NCBI RefSeq assembly: GCF_001540865.1
Contig: NC_033632.1
Location: 7,338,743 to 7,402,742 of the forward strand
From: Ananas comosus
Taxonomy: Eukaryota > Streptophyta > Magnoliopsida > Poales > Bromeliaceae
Length of the DNA stretch: 64,000 nucleotides
Direction: 5' to 3'
Below, one piece after another: positions 11,204-24,169 of this stretch (positions are counted from its first letter, which is position 1; each line of letters begins with the position of its first letter). The notes beneath the pieces are model-generated. The model did no database searches and was not told the DNA's origin. It worked only from the letters and a program-made list of their open reading frames with translations. The position numbers and the translations under genes are program-made.

Positions 11204-14200
11204 TGTCACGCCCCGTGCCCCGCCTATTTGGTCGGGTTCGGGCACGCCAACAGACCGCCGAACGGACAGGGTTTTTCCTGTACCGCGGACAGAGTCTCCC
11301 CTGTACATTCAAGGCATCGCAATCAATACAATGCACGAAGTTCTAACCAGGAACACATTTCAACCAAAGATTGCATAAAGAAGTATCAAAAACATAAAAC
11401 AACTAAATTATTTCAACATTCATCTTTAGGTGCATTTTACATCACAATTACTATTACATTTTCCAACTTTCGAATACAATCCAAGTTACAATAATTTATT
11501 ACAAGTTTAATCCATTCATCTTATTCTTTTCATTTCCCTTTACCCCTAGGCTATACCGACTCGGGGTACTGCTATCCCTAGTTTCTGGGTAGGGCGCTAT
11601 CTACTGAGCTACGCCCTTACCTCGCGCCGCCGCACCACTCACGTGCAAACCTATAACACCCCAAAATAACGTGGGGTGAAAACCAACTCCATGGTTCCCA
11701 GTGGGTACGGCGACCCAAGGGAAAAGCTCAACTAATAGGTCCAAGGAGGCACTGCAATCATGTTAGTCCAAAAATATCTACAGATATATATCATCATGTT
11801 ATTATGCAACTAACAGATAACATACCTCACAAAATACAATATGAACATCATGCAAATCCTGTAACTCATGCAAGTAGATTAGTTGGTTCTACTTCATATT
11901 CTTAACCATTCTTTACTTGTAGCCGTTCTTTTCTTTATTAGCTATTCTTATTCATTAGCCGTTCTTTACTTTATTTTCTTGTCACACTATGCTCATTTGC
12001 AATTCTTTCCTAAGGTTACCTTTACCATAGCCATCAATACCACTCGACTCGGTCTTGAGTCCATCAACTGCGGATAATCCGCGCTATATCGAGCTGAAGA
12101 TGAAGGAACTCTCACATGCACCTTAGCCAACCACAGCCCACCGCGCTCAATTATTTAGCCACCCGGCGACGAAATCGTCGCACACGCCTCGACAATAGCT
12201 CAAGTCAACCGGCGGTATAATCCACAAACCGGCTTAACCATCCAGCGGCGAAATCGTCGCACACGCCATGTCAATGGTTTAGCCCCGGGCGGCGAAATCG
12301 TCGCACACGCCCCACACCACTCTCGGTGTGATCCATATGCTCTGGGATTCCGGAATTCATTTCACATAACTCAAGGGTTGGTCTTAACCCTATAGTGTCG
12401 ACCTATCTAGGTCCAATGTTCTTTCCACCCTAGGTCCACTTGACTCTAGGCTTGACGCTTTATCACATAACCTAGGTTTACTTTAGCTCTAGGTTTATCC
12501 CACAACCTATGCTCTTTAACACTAGGTTCATATTCAACCTATGTTCCATAACACTAAGTTTGGTGCCACACTTGTCCAACCTATGTTTATTAACACTATG
12601 TTACATGCCACACTTGTTCAACCTATGTTTATTAACACTAGCTTACATGCCACGCTTGTTCAACCTATATTTATTAACACTAGGTTACATGCCACACTTG
12701 TTCAACCTATATTTATTAACACTAGGTCCGATGCCACTCGATCTACCTGACATGCTAGTTGTCCAACCGAGTATTCTACAGTTCACATGCATATATAATC
12801 TAGCACATCCTTATAATGCTAATCATTTATGTATTATTATGCACTCTTCTAGCATCATATAATCATGCATTCATGCAACTTTCTAGCATTTACATATTAT
12901 GCTCGTCATGCATTCTAACATTTTTACATCACGTTATATGCATCTACTTAGCATTTTACATTATGTCATTGACATGCATTCTTCACAACATGCTCACATG
13001 CATTCTCTTTAGCATTTACTACATGCATCCATCTAGCATTTACATGCATCAATATGAAACCACATTACTCTTAGACATAGAGGCGACCTAGTCGCTTCGG
13101 TAAACACAACCCATCTCAAAACGCTTTCCGATTGCTTGTAGTCACTTGCAATCGGCCTCCCGCGGCACCCGTGACCCGGTTTGGTCCGAACTCTCGCGCC
13201 ACCACCCGAACGGCCACCAATTCACGATCCGAAAATTAAAGGTATATAACTTGATGTCAAGATACTCCGGATCCGTTCTCGTAATTTTTGGACGACACCT
13301 CAGCCCTCCAGGCGAAAATGAAGCTTTAACGGTCTGTTTCTTCAATAGCTTCGCGTAGGCTCGACGAATCGCCGAAGCGACTTCACCAATGCGTTCGTAT
13401 ACATAACAATTAGGTTTGTATAGGGCTAATTTACATTTAAACCTACCCATGATAAAAGCCCAATTTTGGTGCCCAAATAATGTCATTTTGCCATTTTTCC
13501 TAGATTGATCTCATCCCTAAACAAATATTAGCCTAGAATCATCTAGGAAGCTCTCTAATACCATTACTAAGCCATTTGGACCAACCCTAGGGCATCTGAC
13601 ACAACCCTAGGTGATCACCATAAGAGCACCTTGAGAAAACCATAATTTTTATGGTGTTCAAGGCTCAACTTTGCTTCTAAACATGAGAGAAGTTCCAAAA
13701 CCTCAAGTTCCATAGAGGAAATCCAAGCCCTAGATGGGCTTTACACTAAAACTCACCTTAGGTCAAGCTCCTCCCAAGTTCCACCTTAATAGAGAGCTTC
13801 CAAGCTTCCAAAACCCTAGATCCTTCAATTTTCTCCCCCAAATCCACCTCTAATAGCCTTGGTGGAGAGCTTCTAGAGAGAGAGAGGGAGAGAAAATGAG
13901 AGAAATGAGAAGGAAAGGGGCTGCTATGAAAGGGGAGAAGTGTTTGCCTTTTTATAGTGTGCTATAATTGCAACTAGGCCCCCCAAAACAATATTATTTG
14001 CAGCAGACTAAATCTGTGTTGTCAGCCCAAAGTGTACCGGTACACTTTCATTTGTCACTGGTAACACGATTACGCAGAGACAAATCCGAGAGCAGTTTCT
14101 CGATTTCACAGGGTTTGTACCTGTACACTTTCAAAGTGTACCGGTACACTTTCAAAGTGTACCGATATACTTTCATCTGTCACCGGTAACACAATTACGC

Positions 14201-14543
14201 AGAGGCAAACCTGAGAGCAGTTTCTCGGTTTCGTAGGGTTTGTACCGGTACACTTCAAATTTTTCTCAAACCCGAGAGTAAACCCTTCTCGGTCTGTAGG
14301 GCTGTATCGGTGACAACTCAATGGTTGTACCGATACACTTTGCCCAGACTGTTTGTTTTGCGCCATTTCGATTCTATTTCGCACCGAACAACGTTAAAAC
14401 CTTTCCAACTCCTTCTAAACTCACTTTTAAGCCTTCCAGCCTTGTTGGAATGTTAAATAGAACTTGTCCAACTGTTTCTTTCGGGCACTTCGGCCAATTT
14501 GGCTAAAGTCTAATATTTTTCACCGACGTTTCGGTATGTTGCA
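11204..14543 (-). repeat. 3' LTR of the non-autonomous gypsy element
   Basis: 3340 bp. On the plus strand it starts TGTCACGCCCCGTG and ends GGTATGTTGCA. It contains the hairpin motif (11678-11700), three copies of an AAATCGTCGCACACGCC block (12170-12312), a 42-bp tandem array (about 12538-12745), a CATGCAT-rich stretch (12780-13060) and a cluster of GTGTACCGGTACAC palindromes (14030-14345). Long open frames inside it are repeat translations, not genes. Confidence 0.88.
12538..12745. repeat. 42-bp tandem repeat, five copies, inside the LTR
   Basis: Unit CCTATGTTTATTAACACTAG followed by GTTACATGCCACACTTGTTCAA. Because 42 is a multiple of 3, it creates a spurious open frame with a 14-residue periodicity. 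The same array is in the other LTR. Confidence 0.85.
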
Positions 14544-16206
14544 TTCTCCACCCCTTAAAAGAATTCGTCCGCGAAATTCAAACCGCACCTCAATTCGGCC
14601 CCTCGAGCAATTGAGGGTACTAATGCATTTCCCACTCTGGTAAGGCTTTTCACTTTTTGAACCAATTTCAAGGCCTATTTTGGGGGATGTGAAACCAAAC
14701 TCACTCACATTTGCCACGTATAACTCTAAAAGCGCATTACCACCATGCAAGGGACTACCCTTTGCATTATACACCCAATCGGGGGATTCACTCCGATTCG
14801 ATCACCGATATTGTACAGAAGCAATATCGTTGGTGCGCGAGTGCTCCAATCCCATCCGGATCCTTGCTCTATCACGAGATGGCACACTCCGGCACATCTC
14901 CAACTTAGTGCATAAAAGAGCATCATCCCTAAGCTCCAACTCTCACGTGGCTTTCACTAGCTCAATGCCTCACAGGAGCATCTCATCCTTTGCCATCATA
15001 CGCCACGGCCAGCTCGACTTCGTTGTCGTAATCAACTCACGCGAAGACTACGCTCGTGAATTCTAATCCCAACTCCTCAACAGAGTTACCGGCCAAGCCA
15101 CTTTCCTCGGTTTCCACAGGTGGTCCATAGACCGCCAACCCTACGTAGGCCTACCGCCTAACTTGTCTCGATACATGCAACGTCTCTCACTCGTAGGCGC
15201 AGACCCAATCAACATTTTCGGGCGAAATTTTTACTTGGGAATTCGCACACACTCCAACCGGGAGCTATCAAGACACCAAACCACGTCACATCCTCAGGTT
15301 GGGTCACCACACACTTGGTGCATCCTCGATCTCATGACCCAATACGTGGCATTCCACGCACACGGGTCGAAGCTCGGACTACCGTCTTGACCAAAACTCT
15401 ATCCTACCCGTAGCTATCTGGCCGCTGTCACTCACAGCTGATTGCGCCGGCCCGAAGGGCCTGGGCTCCACAGTCCACAAATGGTCGAGGCACGGGTTGT
15501 CCCAAGCAACACCAGCCGTCGTCGTCCTACACGACACACTCTATCGAGTCACGTACCACTACCGGCTCCTAAGCACCTAGTGTGAGCCATCAGCCCCACG
15601 AGTGAAGGCTGAAGTGCTACTGCCAACGTACTCCCGGCTGAGTCAATACCGCACACCACGAGTACCTATACTCGAGCGCTCTACACGCCTCTATAGCGTT
15701 CCAACTATATCAAGCATTAGGCAACCTTGCCTATGCAACCAGCCACACGAGCACGACTCACCCACCTCAATTAGAGGTACTACTAAGCCCACGTGCTTGT
15801 GCACGGGAACTAACCGGCTACTCTCTCTCAACGGCGATTCTACTTTCACCGTCCGATCTATCGGAACGACATCCGAAACACTCAGATTACTCGGGTATCC
15901 TCAAATATAATGGCCCAACTCTCACAATATACTAATTATTGCCATGAGAGTCGCTTCACCACTTCGCGTTCACCACGAGTCTCATTTCTCGTGCAAGAAC
16001 CACTATTAGCCATTCGCTAGTACCACTTGGCTCTTTACCTGCCCTAGCAGGCGCCACGCTCTCACCGCATAAGTATGTTCGGGTATCTACCTACCTGCCC
16101 TATGGGTCCCTACTATGCAATGCATAATTAGTAGCAACTAACCATTCGATAAAATGCATGCTATGCACCGATTTTAACATCATGCAGAAGCATATGCTTG
16201 CTTTAA
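14544..16206 (-). other. non-coding internal region of the non-autonomous gypsy element
   Basis: 1.66 kb between the gag remnant and the polypurine tract. I see no pol motifs on either strand. Near its end the minus strand encodes FRGRILLRGGECN-like residues that overlap the polypurine tract, a common relic of the pol C-terminus in this lineage. This suggests pol was deleted and the rest decayed. Confidence 0.55.
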
Positions 16207-17535
16207 CTAACTCATACCTGCCATGACATCGTCAGCAGCGACAGGCTCCACCACTCGGGTCGCGTATCCATGGCCATTTGGCACTCGCTGCGAACCCACC
16301 GGTTGCATCGTCTTCAACGGCCGCTCTCCTGACCATGCCGCAGGTGGCATACCTGCAGGCTGTCCCTGAGAGGAATAGGTCGTCGCCAGCATCAAGGCCC
16401 GGCCGTCACCTTGCGGACACTCGTCCCGCAAATGACCCGGCAGCCCGCACTTGAAACACTTGCCCTCTCGCTGCTCACACTGTTGTGGGAAATGAAGGCC
16501 CCCACAAATGACACATCTCGCCGAGGACCGAATGTGGTATGTCCCCGGAGCTCGGGATTGAGAGCGTGAACTCATCGAGGTCTGTTGGAAACTAGAGCGA
16601 CCACCGGATCCACTCCCTGGTCGTCCTTTCTCTTTTTCCCTGTAGTACGCCTCGCGCTCCTCCCGTATAAATGCGTTGTCTTGTTCTATCCACAAGGCCC
16701 GATCCAGGACTTCAGCAAAAGTCTGTAACTTAAGTATGAGCACCGCCTTATAAAGGTCTGGCCGAAGTCCACGCACAAAGCAGTTGGCCTTATCCTTGTC
16801 ATCCCGTACCACGTTCGGGATACAATGCACAATACGGGAGAATTTTCGCTCATATTGCCTGATCGAGCGGTCTCCTTGACGCAGCTTCCGGAACCTTTCT
16901 TGAAGCTTCCTTTTCTCGCTGTCGGAGAAATAAGCAGAGAATAGCATTCCCCGAAACTCTTCCCAAGCCATAGGAGGGAGACTAGGCAATCGATCTCACT
17001 TAACGCCATTCCACCACACCTTCACCGACTATTTCAAGTAGTGCACGGCTAGGTTTACCTTGTCCCGCTCCACCGTGTACATATCCTCGAAGAGTGTTTC
17101 CATGGAATCAATCCACATCTCCACGATCCACGGATCTGTATCCTCTCCATCGAAGGTAGGCAGATCAAACTTTTTGAAAGCCATGAGGGCCGCCAAAGCT
17201 CGCTCCCTCTCCGCCTCCACCTCTGAACCGATAGGAGTAAGATCACCCGACCCCGACGGAAACATCTCCGCCGCAACTCCCGGCTAGTCTCGACGAGCCG
17301 CAGCTGGTGCTGCCACCAGCTGATCCACCATTTCTTGGACTCTTTTCATTCGCTCCTCATGGCGCATTGCAGCCTCCTCCTAACGCTGCACCACTTCAAC
17401 CTGTTGCCTCATCACTCCTACGAGTGTGGCCAACTGATCATGAAGCTCTGAGTCTCCGCTCGTGTCGGTTTGCTCAGGGACACCACTTGTCCCCTCCCGC
17501 GCCGATCCGGACGAAGATCGCCAACGCGGTGCCAT
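16207..17535 (-). pseudogene. gypsy gag, single frame with four stops
   Basis: Capsid/nucleocapsid remnant. The minus frame starts MAPRWRSSSG at 17535 and runs to a stop at 16207 (443 codons). It carries an N-terminal coiled-coil-like part, then the retrotransposon gag domain (FDLPTFDGEDTDPW, about 17180-17140; AWEEFRGMLFSAYF; GLRPDL) and one CCHC knuckle CFKCGLPGHLRDEC near 16455-16415. In-frame stops lie at 17380-17382, 17284-17286, 17029-17031 and 16996-16998. Three are TAG where Gln (CAG) is likely and one is TGA for CGA. No frameshift was seen. It could have worked in packaging element RNA before decay. Confidence 0.8.
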
Positions 17536-17881
17536 CGTTTCTTGAAACACGACAACTCTATTAGTTCTCGACCATCTTGGGTCGAATACAAGACCACTAA
17601 CACCGGCTCAAAAGCCAATCAGGCGAAAGTCACGCAAGGGTGTCTATTCTCATCACTAGGTTTCATGTTGTCGTACGCCAACATAAACATCCTCAGCTGA
17701 GAATAAACCACACCTCGAGTCTACCTCTAATATCCGTCTTAGAGGTTTACAACACAACCCAATCCATTAACCTTTCGCCACAATTCACAAGTCCCCGTCT
17801 CTCACGAGCCTTATCCTCTATGGTTTATACTATCCTAGGGTCTCCTAGGTCTGTCTAAATCATTCACATTCTCTACTTTAT

Positions 17882-17893
17882 GTCCTAATACCA
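17882..17893 (-). other. primer binding site of the non-autonomous gypsy element
   Basis: The minus strand reads TGGTATTAGGAC seven bases past the LTR end. It is a degenerate initiator-Met-tRNA complement (TGGTATCAGAGC). Confidence 0.6.
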
Positions 17894-17900
17894 TCTTATC

Positions 17901-20900
17901 TGTCACGCCCCGTGTCCCGCCTATTTGGTCGGGTTCGGGCACGCCAACAGACCGCCGAACGGACAGGGTTTCCTCTATACCGCTGACAGAGTCTCCCCTG
18001 TACGTCCAAGGCGTCGCAATCAATACAATGCACGAAGTTCCAACCAAAAACACATTTCAATCAAAGATTGCATAAGAAAGTATTAAAAATATAAAACAAC
18101 TAAATTATTACAACATTCATCTTTAGGTGCATTTTACATCACAATTACTATTATATTTTTCCAACTTCCGAATACAATCCAAGTTACAATAATTTATTAC
18201 AAGTTTAATCCATTCATCTTGTTCTTTTCATTTTCCTCTACCCCTAGGCTATGCCGACTCGGGGTACTGCTATCCCTAGTTTCTGGGTAGGGCGCTATCT
18301 ACGGAGCTACGCCCTTGCCTCGCGCCGCCGCGCCGCTCATATGCGAACCTGTAACACCCCAAAACAACGTGGGGTGAGAACCAACTCCATGGTTCCCAAT
18401 AGGTACAGCCACCCAAGAAAAAAGCTCGACCAATAGGTCCAAAGAGGCACTGCAATCATGTTAGTCCAAAAACATCTACAAATATATATCATCATGTTAT
18501 TATGCAACTAACAGATAACATGCCTCACAAAATGCAATATGAACATTATGCAAATCCTATAACTCATGCAAGTAGATAAATTGGTTCTACTTCATATTCT
18601 TAGCCATTCTTTACTTGTAGTCGTTCTTTACTTTATTAGCTATTCTTATTCATTAGCCGTTCTTTACTTTATTTCCTTGTCACACTATACTCATTGGCGA
18701 TTCTTTCCTAAGATTACCTTTACCTTAGCCATCTATGCCACTTGACTCAGTCTTGAGTCCATCAACTGCGGATAATCCGCGCTCTGTTCAGCTCGAGGTG
18801 AAGGAACTCTCACATGCACCTCAGCCAACCACAGCCCACCGCGCTCTATGATTTAGCCACCCAGCGACGCCATCGTCGCACACGCCTCGACAATGGCTCA
18901 AGTCAACCGGCGGTATAATCCACAAACCGGCTTAACCATCCGGCGGCGAAATCGTCGCACACGCCACGTTAATGGTTTAGCCCCAGGCAGCGAAATCGTC
19001 GCACACGCCACACACCACGCTCGATGTGATCCATAAGCTCTGGGATTCCGGAATCCATTTCACATAACTCAAGGATTGGTCTTAACCCTATAGTGCCGAC
19101 CTATCTAGGTCCAATGTTCTTTCCACCCTAGGTCCACTTGACTCTAGGCTTGATGCTTTATCACATAACCTAGGTTTACTTTAGCTCTAGGTTTATCCCA
19201 CAATCTATGCTCTTTAACACTAGGTTCATATTCATTTTTATCCATCTTAGGTTCATGACACTAGGTTCATATTCAACCTATATTCCATAACACAGGTTTG
19301 GTGCCACACTTGTCCAACCTATGTTTATTAACACTAGGTTACATGCCACACTTGTTCAACCTATGTTTATTAACACTAGCTTACATGCCACGCTTGTTCA
19401 ACCTATATTTATTAACACTAGGTTACATGCCACACTTGTTCAACCTATATTTATTAACACTAGGTCCGATGCCACTCGATCTACCTGACATGCTAGTTGT
19501 CCAACCGAGTATTCTACAGTTCACATGCATATATAATCTAGCACATCCTTATAATGCTAATCATTTATGTATTATTATGCACTCTTCTAGCATCATATAA
19601 TCATGCATTCATGCAACTTTCTAGCATTTACATATTATGCTCGTCATGCATTCTAACATTTTTACATCACGTTATATGCATCTACTTAGCATTTTACATT
19701 ATGTCATTGACATGCATTCTTCACAACATGCTCACATGCATTCTCTTTAGCATTTACTACATGCATCCATCTAGCATTTACATGCATCAATATGAAACCA
19801 CATTACTCTTAGACATAGAGGCGACCTAGTCGCTTCGGTAAACACAACCCATCTCAAAACGCTTTCCGATTGCTTGTAGTCACTTGCAATCGGCCTCCCG
19901 CGGCACCCGTGACCCAGTTTGGTCCGAACTCTCGCGCCACCACCCGAACGGCCACCAATTCACGATCCGAAAATTAAAGGTCTATAACTTGATGTCAAGA
20001 TGCTCCGGATCCGTTCTCGTGATTTTTGGACGTCACCTCGGCCCTCCAGGCGGAAACGAAGCTTTAACGGTCCGTTTCTTCAATAACTTCGCGTAGGCTC
20101 GACGAATCGCCGAACCGACTTCACCAACGCGTTCGTATACCTAGCAATTAGATTTGTATAAGGTTAATTTACATTTAACCCACTAATGACAAAAGCCTTA
20201 ATTTTGGTGTCCTAATAATATCATTTTGCCATTTTTCCTAGATTGATCTCATCCCTAAACAAAGATTAGCTTAGAATCATCTAGGAAGCTCTCTAATACC
20301 ATTACTAAGCCATTTGGACCAACCCTAGGGCATCTAACACAAACCCTAGGTGATCACCACGAGAGCAAATTGAGAAAACCATGATTTTTATGGTGTTCAA
20401 GGCTCAACTTTGCTTCTAAACATGAGAGAAGCTCCAAAACCTCAAGTTCCATAGAGGAAATCCAAATCCTAGATGGGCTTTACACTAAAACTCACCTTAG
20501 GTCAAGCTCCTCCCAAGTTCCACCTTGATGGAGAGTTTCCAAGCTTCCAAAATCCTACATCCTTCAATTTTCTCCTCCAAATCCACCTTTAATAGCCTTG
20601 GTGGAGGGCTTCTAGAGAGAGAGGGAAAGAGAAAATGAGAGAAATGAGAAGGAAAGGGCTGCTTTGAAAGGGGAGAAGTGTTGGCCTCTTTACAGTGTGC
20701 TACAATTGCAACTAGGCCCCCCCAAACAATATTATTAGCAGCAGACTAAATCTGTGCTGTCAGCCCAAAGTGTACCAGTACAATTTCATCTGTCACCGGT
20801 AACACGATTACGCAGAGGCAAACCCGAGAGCAGTTTCTCGGTTTCGCAGGGTTTGTACCAGTACACTTTCAAAGTGTACCGGTACCGGTACACTTCCAAT

Positions 20901-21184
20901 TTTTTACAAACCCGAGAGCAAACCCTTCTCGGTCTACAGGGCTGTACCGATGACAACTCGATGGTTGTACCAGTACACTTTGCCCAGACTACTGGTTTTC
21001 TGTCGTTTTCAATTCTATTTCGCACCAAACAACGCTAAAATCTTTCCAACTCCTTCTAAACTCACTTTTAACCCTTCCAACCTTGTTGGAATGTTAAATA
21101 GAACTTGTCCAACTGTTTCTTTCGGGCACTTCGGCCAATTTGGCTAAAATCTAATATTTTTCACCGACGTTTCGGTATGTTACA
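17901..21184 (-). repeat. 5' LTR of the non-autonomous gypsy element
   Basis: 3284 bp, collinear with 11204-14543 including hairpin (18376-18397), CGTCGCACACGCC blocks, 42-bp array (about 19277-19480) and GTGTACCGGTACAC cluster (20765-20985). It differs from its partner by scattered substitutions and short indels, including an extra stretch near 19230-19275 and a shorter palindrome cluster. Confidence 0.88.
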
Positions 21185-21189
21185 GTCTC

Positions 21190-21276
21190 TCACGAGCCTA
21201 TTTCCTATAGTCCAACCGGTCTAAGGTTTGCTAGGTCCACTAAAACTCAACCCTAGGCTCTGATACCAAAATAATC
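21190..21276 (-). mobile_element. leader of the outer gypsy element with Met-tRNA primer site
   Basis: Directly downstream (minus) of the LTR at 21277-23675. The primer site TGGTATCAGAGCC is at 21268-21256. The leader is broken by the GTCTC-flanked insertion and continues at 11203-10907. Confidence 0.8.
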
Positions 21277-23675
21277 TGTCACGCCCCGGGTCCAAGCGGA
21301 AGCTTGCTCGGTGCATGTCCAGAACCGCCATATGCCTTCAACATATAAAGCGCCTACAACAAAGCGATAGATAAAACAATAACAAATAAGCATTTACGAG
21401 TATCAGAGCATATAACAACTAGATTCTAGAATAAGGAGGTAAATAAAGGAACTAATCTACTAATAAAACCATGGAGTAGTACATCATAAAATCCAAAATA
21501 CAAATGCCAAAGATACAATAGTGGTGGTCTCTATACATGGATACCAAAAACTCTCGCTCTCTATATAGATACAAAAATAGAGAGATGACCACCTAAGAGC
21601 AAACACTCCTCGCTAGCTAGCTAAGTGATCCCTTTGCCACAATCCCGAGCCTCCATCGGTGCGGATGGCTTTATAAGAAAACAACAAAATTGGGGGCGTG
21701 AGAACTATTAATCAATAGTTCCCGGTGGGCAATTGCTGACCTCAGCGAAAAGCACCACTAGCCTAAAAGGCAAAAGTAGTATGTTCAACTAATAAATGAA
21801 AAGAACAACATGTAGATAAAACATGAATAAACATACTAACTACTATGCCTCTACTCTAGCATGTACTTCCACAAATATAAATGTTATTCTAACATGAATA
21901 TGCATAGTTATAACCAACATAAAGTACACAAGTGCAACTAGTAAAATGTCATTGTTTACTAATTTGCCTAATATCCATTTTGTATTTTAGTTCAATAATG
22001 TTCCGATCATATAGGACCTATCCGTGAGTAGTCCGGCTTGCGCCCTGCCTAATGGCCACGTTGTAGTCAACATTCCCACCCTAGGAATGAGCCTCCTCCA
22101 CGGTAACCCATTTCGGCGTCCAATCCCGCATGGACGAGCTTATGTCTCGATGGCTATCTCCGGAGTGCCGTCTTGTGGGGAGCGACCCTCACAAGCATAT
22201 GCGAATTAGCACAATGGCAAGCAAGCGTAATCATCTGTCTCAAATCTAAAGTCATCATGTTTAAAACATAGTATAAGAGCTAGTGACCCCAATGGCCTAT
22301 CACTATGTCATCATGTAGAAGTTAAACATTCACTATGTTGAATGCCTCTCTATGGCATTTTTGTCCACTATGTCAAGCATAAGTTCTAAACCCAAGAGTA
22401 TAATATTCTTGTCATTTCACTAAATAAAACATGATGCCAAATCATATAAAAAGAATGCTATTCACTTGCATGTATATTATATGCAATTCTCTCTATTACA
22501 TAGAGGTAATATTTCATTATACATAACACATATATTATAAGCATTCTAAAATTCACATATGCTCTATCTAGCATGAATATGCATGAATTTCTATTTTACA
22601 ACAATTAAAACGACATAGGTGAAATTTTTCTCATTTCGGTTAAATCCACCAAGACTCCTCTAAACCCCTTCGTTTGCGCCGACGAAGATGTCCACTAGCC
22701 TCCTAGCTCCCTAAACATAATTCTAAGAGGGATAAGCAAAACGAACGAACACTCCAATGATAAAACTTTAACCAACTCAAGAAAAAGGTAAAACCTCATC
22801 TTGAATTGTGAAAATATCTCTCAATCTCCAAATGAGAGCAAGAACCCTTCAAAACCAACCTAAAGGAAGATTCTAAATCAATCAATTAGGTTCTAGAAGC
22901 TACAAATGAAAAATCCCCAATAAACCCTAAATTTCACATTTCTAGGTTTACAACAGGAAAAAGTCCACCAAAACATGATCCAAATGAGGGATCATAGATA
23001 CTAACCTCTCAAGATGCTCCAAACCTAGCTAGGATGGTGCTAGGGTTGAAGTTCCTCCCTTAAACGAGCTCCAATCCCCGCTCCAATGCTTCTCCAATGG
23101 TGGAAAATCACCCAAAAAGCTGAAAAGAAGCAAAAGAGGAGATCAATCCTCTAAAAATCCAAGAAAAATGGAAGAAAATCAAAGAGGGGAAGTGGAGAGG
23201 TCTCCTACTTTGTTCTCCTCTGATCCAAGCTCAGGGAGCCCTAGAAGGGGCGTAGGGTATTTATAGAGTAGCTACAATAGCAAAAACACCCCTCAAAAAC
23301 TACAGTCTGCAAACTGCACTGCGTACCGGTACACGAGAAAGAGTACCGATACCAAACTACAGCACGCGCAACTCGAGTCTCCGGTTCGCAGAAAAAATAC
23401 ACTGGGTACCGGTACCAGCCCGATGCTATACCGGTACCACCTCTAGTTCCGGTACCAGGTCAATGCAGTACCGGTACTCAGCCCTGCAGAGGCAAACCCG
23501 AGAGCAGTCTAAAATCTTCACTTTAGAGATTTTAGTGCTAAGTTTTAAACCTCGATTCTCGGGATGCGAGCCATAGGTCGGAACACTATCAACAACCCTC
23601 CAGAATACCTGAAAAAATTTGGAACACAGATCAAACACTCGAACCTCGCAATTTACAAAGATCCAGTGTGTTACA
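21277..23675 (-). repeat. 5' LTR of the outer gypsy element
   Basis: 2399 bp. On the plus strand it runs from TGTCACGCCCCGGG to CCAGTGTGTTACA. Conserved hairpin at 21700-21723; a cluster of GTACCGGTAC-type palindromes at 23320-23480. It abuts a primer site, so it is a real 5' LTR and not a solo LTR. It is inserted into the gag of a copia element. Confidence 0.82.
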
Positions 23676-24169
23676 GCAGTGAACGAATCACTATTAGAAC
23701 TTGTTGCTCATCAGTGAGCTTGTTTCCAGCAGTCTTAAGGTCCCGAATCATGGTGCTCATCACACGGAGCTGCTCAGCCATTAAATATTTCGAATCCTCA
23801 GTGTATTGCTAAAACATGAAACTTTAAGCACGTAGCCTCGTGGCTGAAGTTTGCCCAAAAGCAATATTCAAATTGACCCATATGTACTCGACAGTTTTAA
23901 AGATCTCAAACTTTACAATGAGGTCGTCTTGCATGGCACACGACATAGTGTACCGAGCAGTTCTATCCTCCTCGATCCATTTATTATAGATCTCTTTTCA
24001 TGCTCAGAAGTTGTACTTTCGGCAGGCATGACTCGTTTGACAGAGAGAGAGTTTCAAGAACCTCTTATTCATTAAGCAAGTATTGCATTTTCCTATATCA
24101 AATATCATAGTTCTTTCCATCTAGCTTATCACCCCTGGTGAGATCAGCTACGATGTTTTTGGAAGTCAT
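23676..24169 (-). pseudogene. copia gag fragment, heavily decayed
   Basis: The minus frame from the ATG at 24169 begins MTSKNIVADLTRGDKLDGKN and continues with MQYLLNE and, after a frame change, EDSKYLMAEQLRVMSTMIRD. This is a Ty1/copia UBN2/DUF4219-type gag start. Many in-frame stops are present, including TGA for the conserved Trp after NYDI. It is cut by the gypsy LTR at 23675. Confidence 0.7.

Larger units (their letters stand above)
11204..21184 (-). mobile_element. complete non-autonomous Ty3/gypsy element with 3.3-kb LTRs
   Basis: Two collinear LTRs (11204-14543 and 17901-21184) bracket a 3.36-kb internal region. Both ends are flanked by the same 5-bp target duplication GTCTC (11199-11203 and 21185-21189). 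On the minus strand the order is 5' LTR, primer site TGGTATTAGGAC (17893-17882), gag remnant, long non-coding stretch, polypurine tract AAGGGGTGGAGAA (14556-14544), 3' LTR. No protease, reverse transcriptase, RNase H or integrase motif was seen. With LTRs two-thirds of its length, it would depend on a partner element. It interrupts the leader of another gypsy element. Confidence 0.88.

Noticed and set aside
12509..12862. Open frame of 117 codons with a 14-residue repeat (and its twin at 19298-19600)
   Set aside because: It is the translation of a 42-bp tandem array inside an LTR; 42 is a multiple of 3, so the frame stays open by construction.
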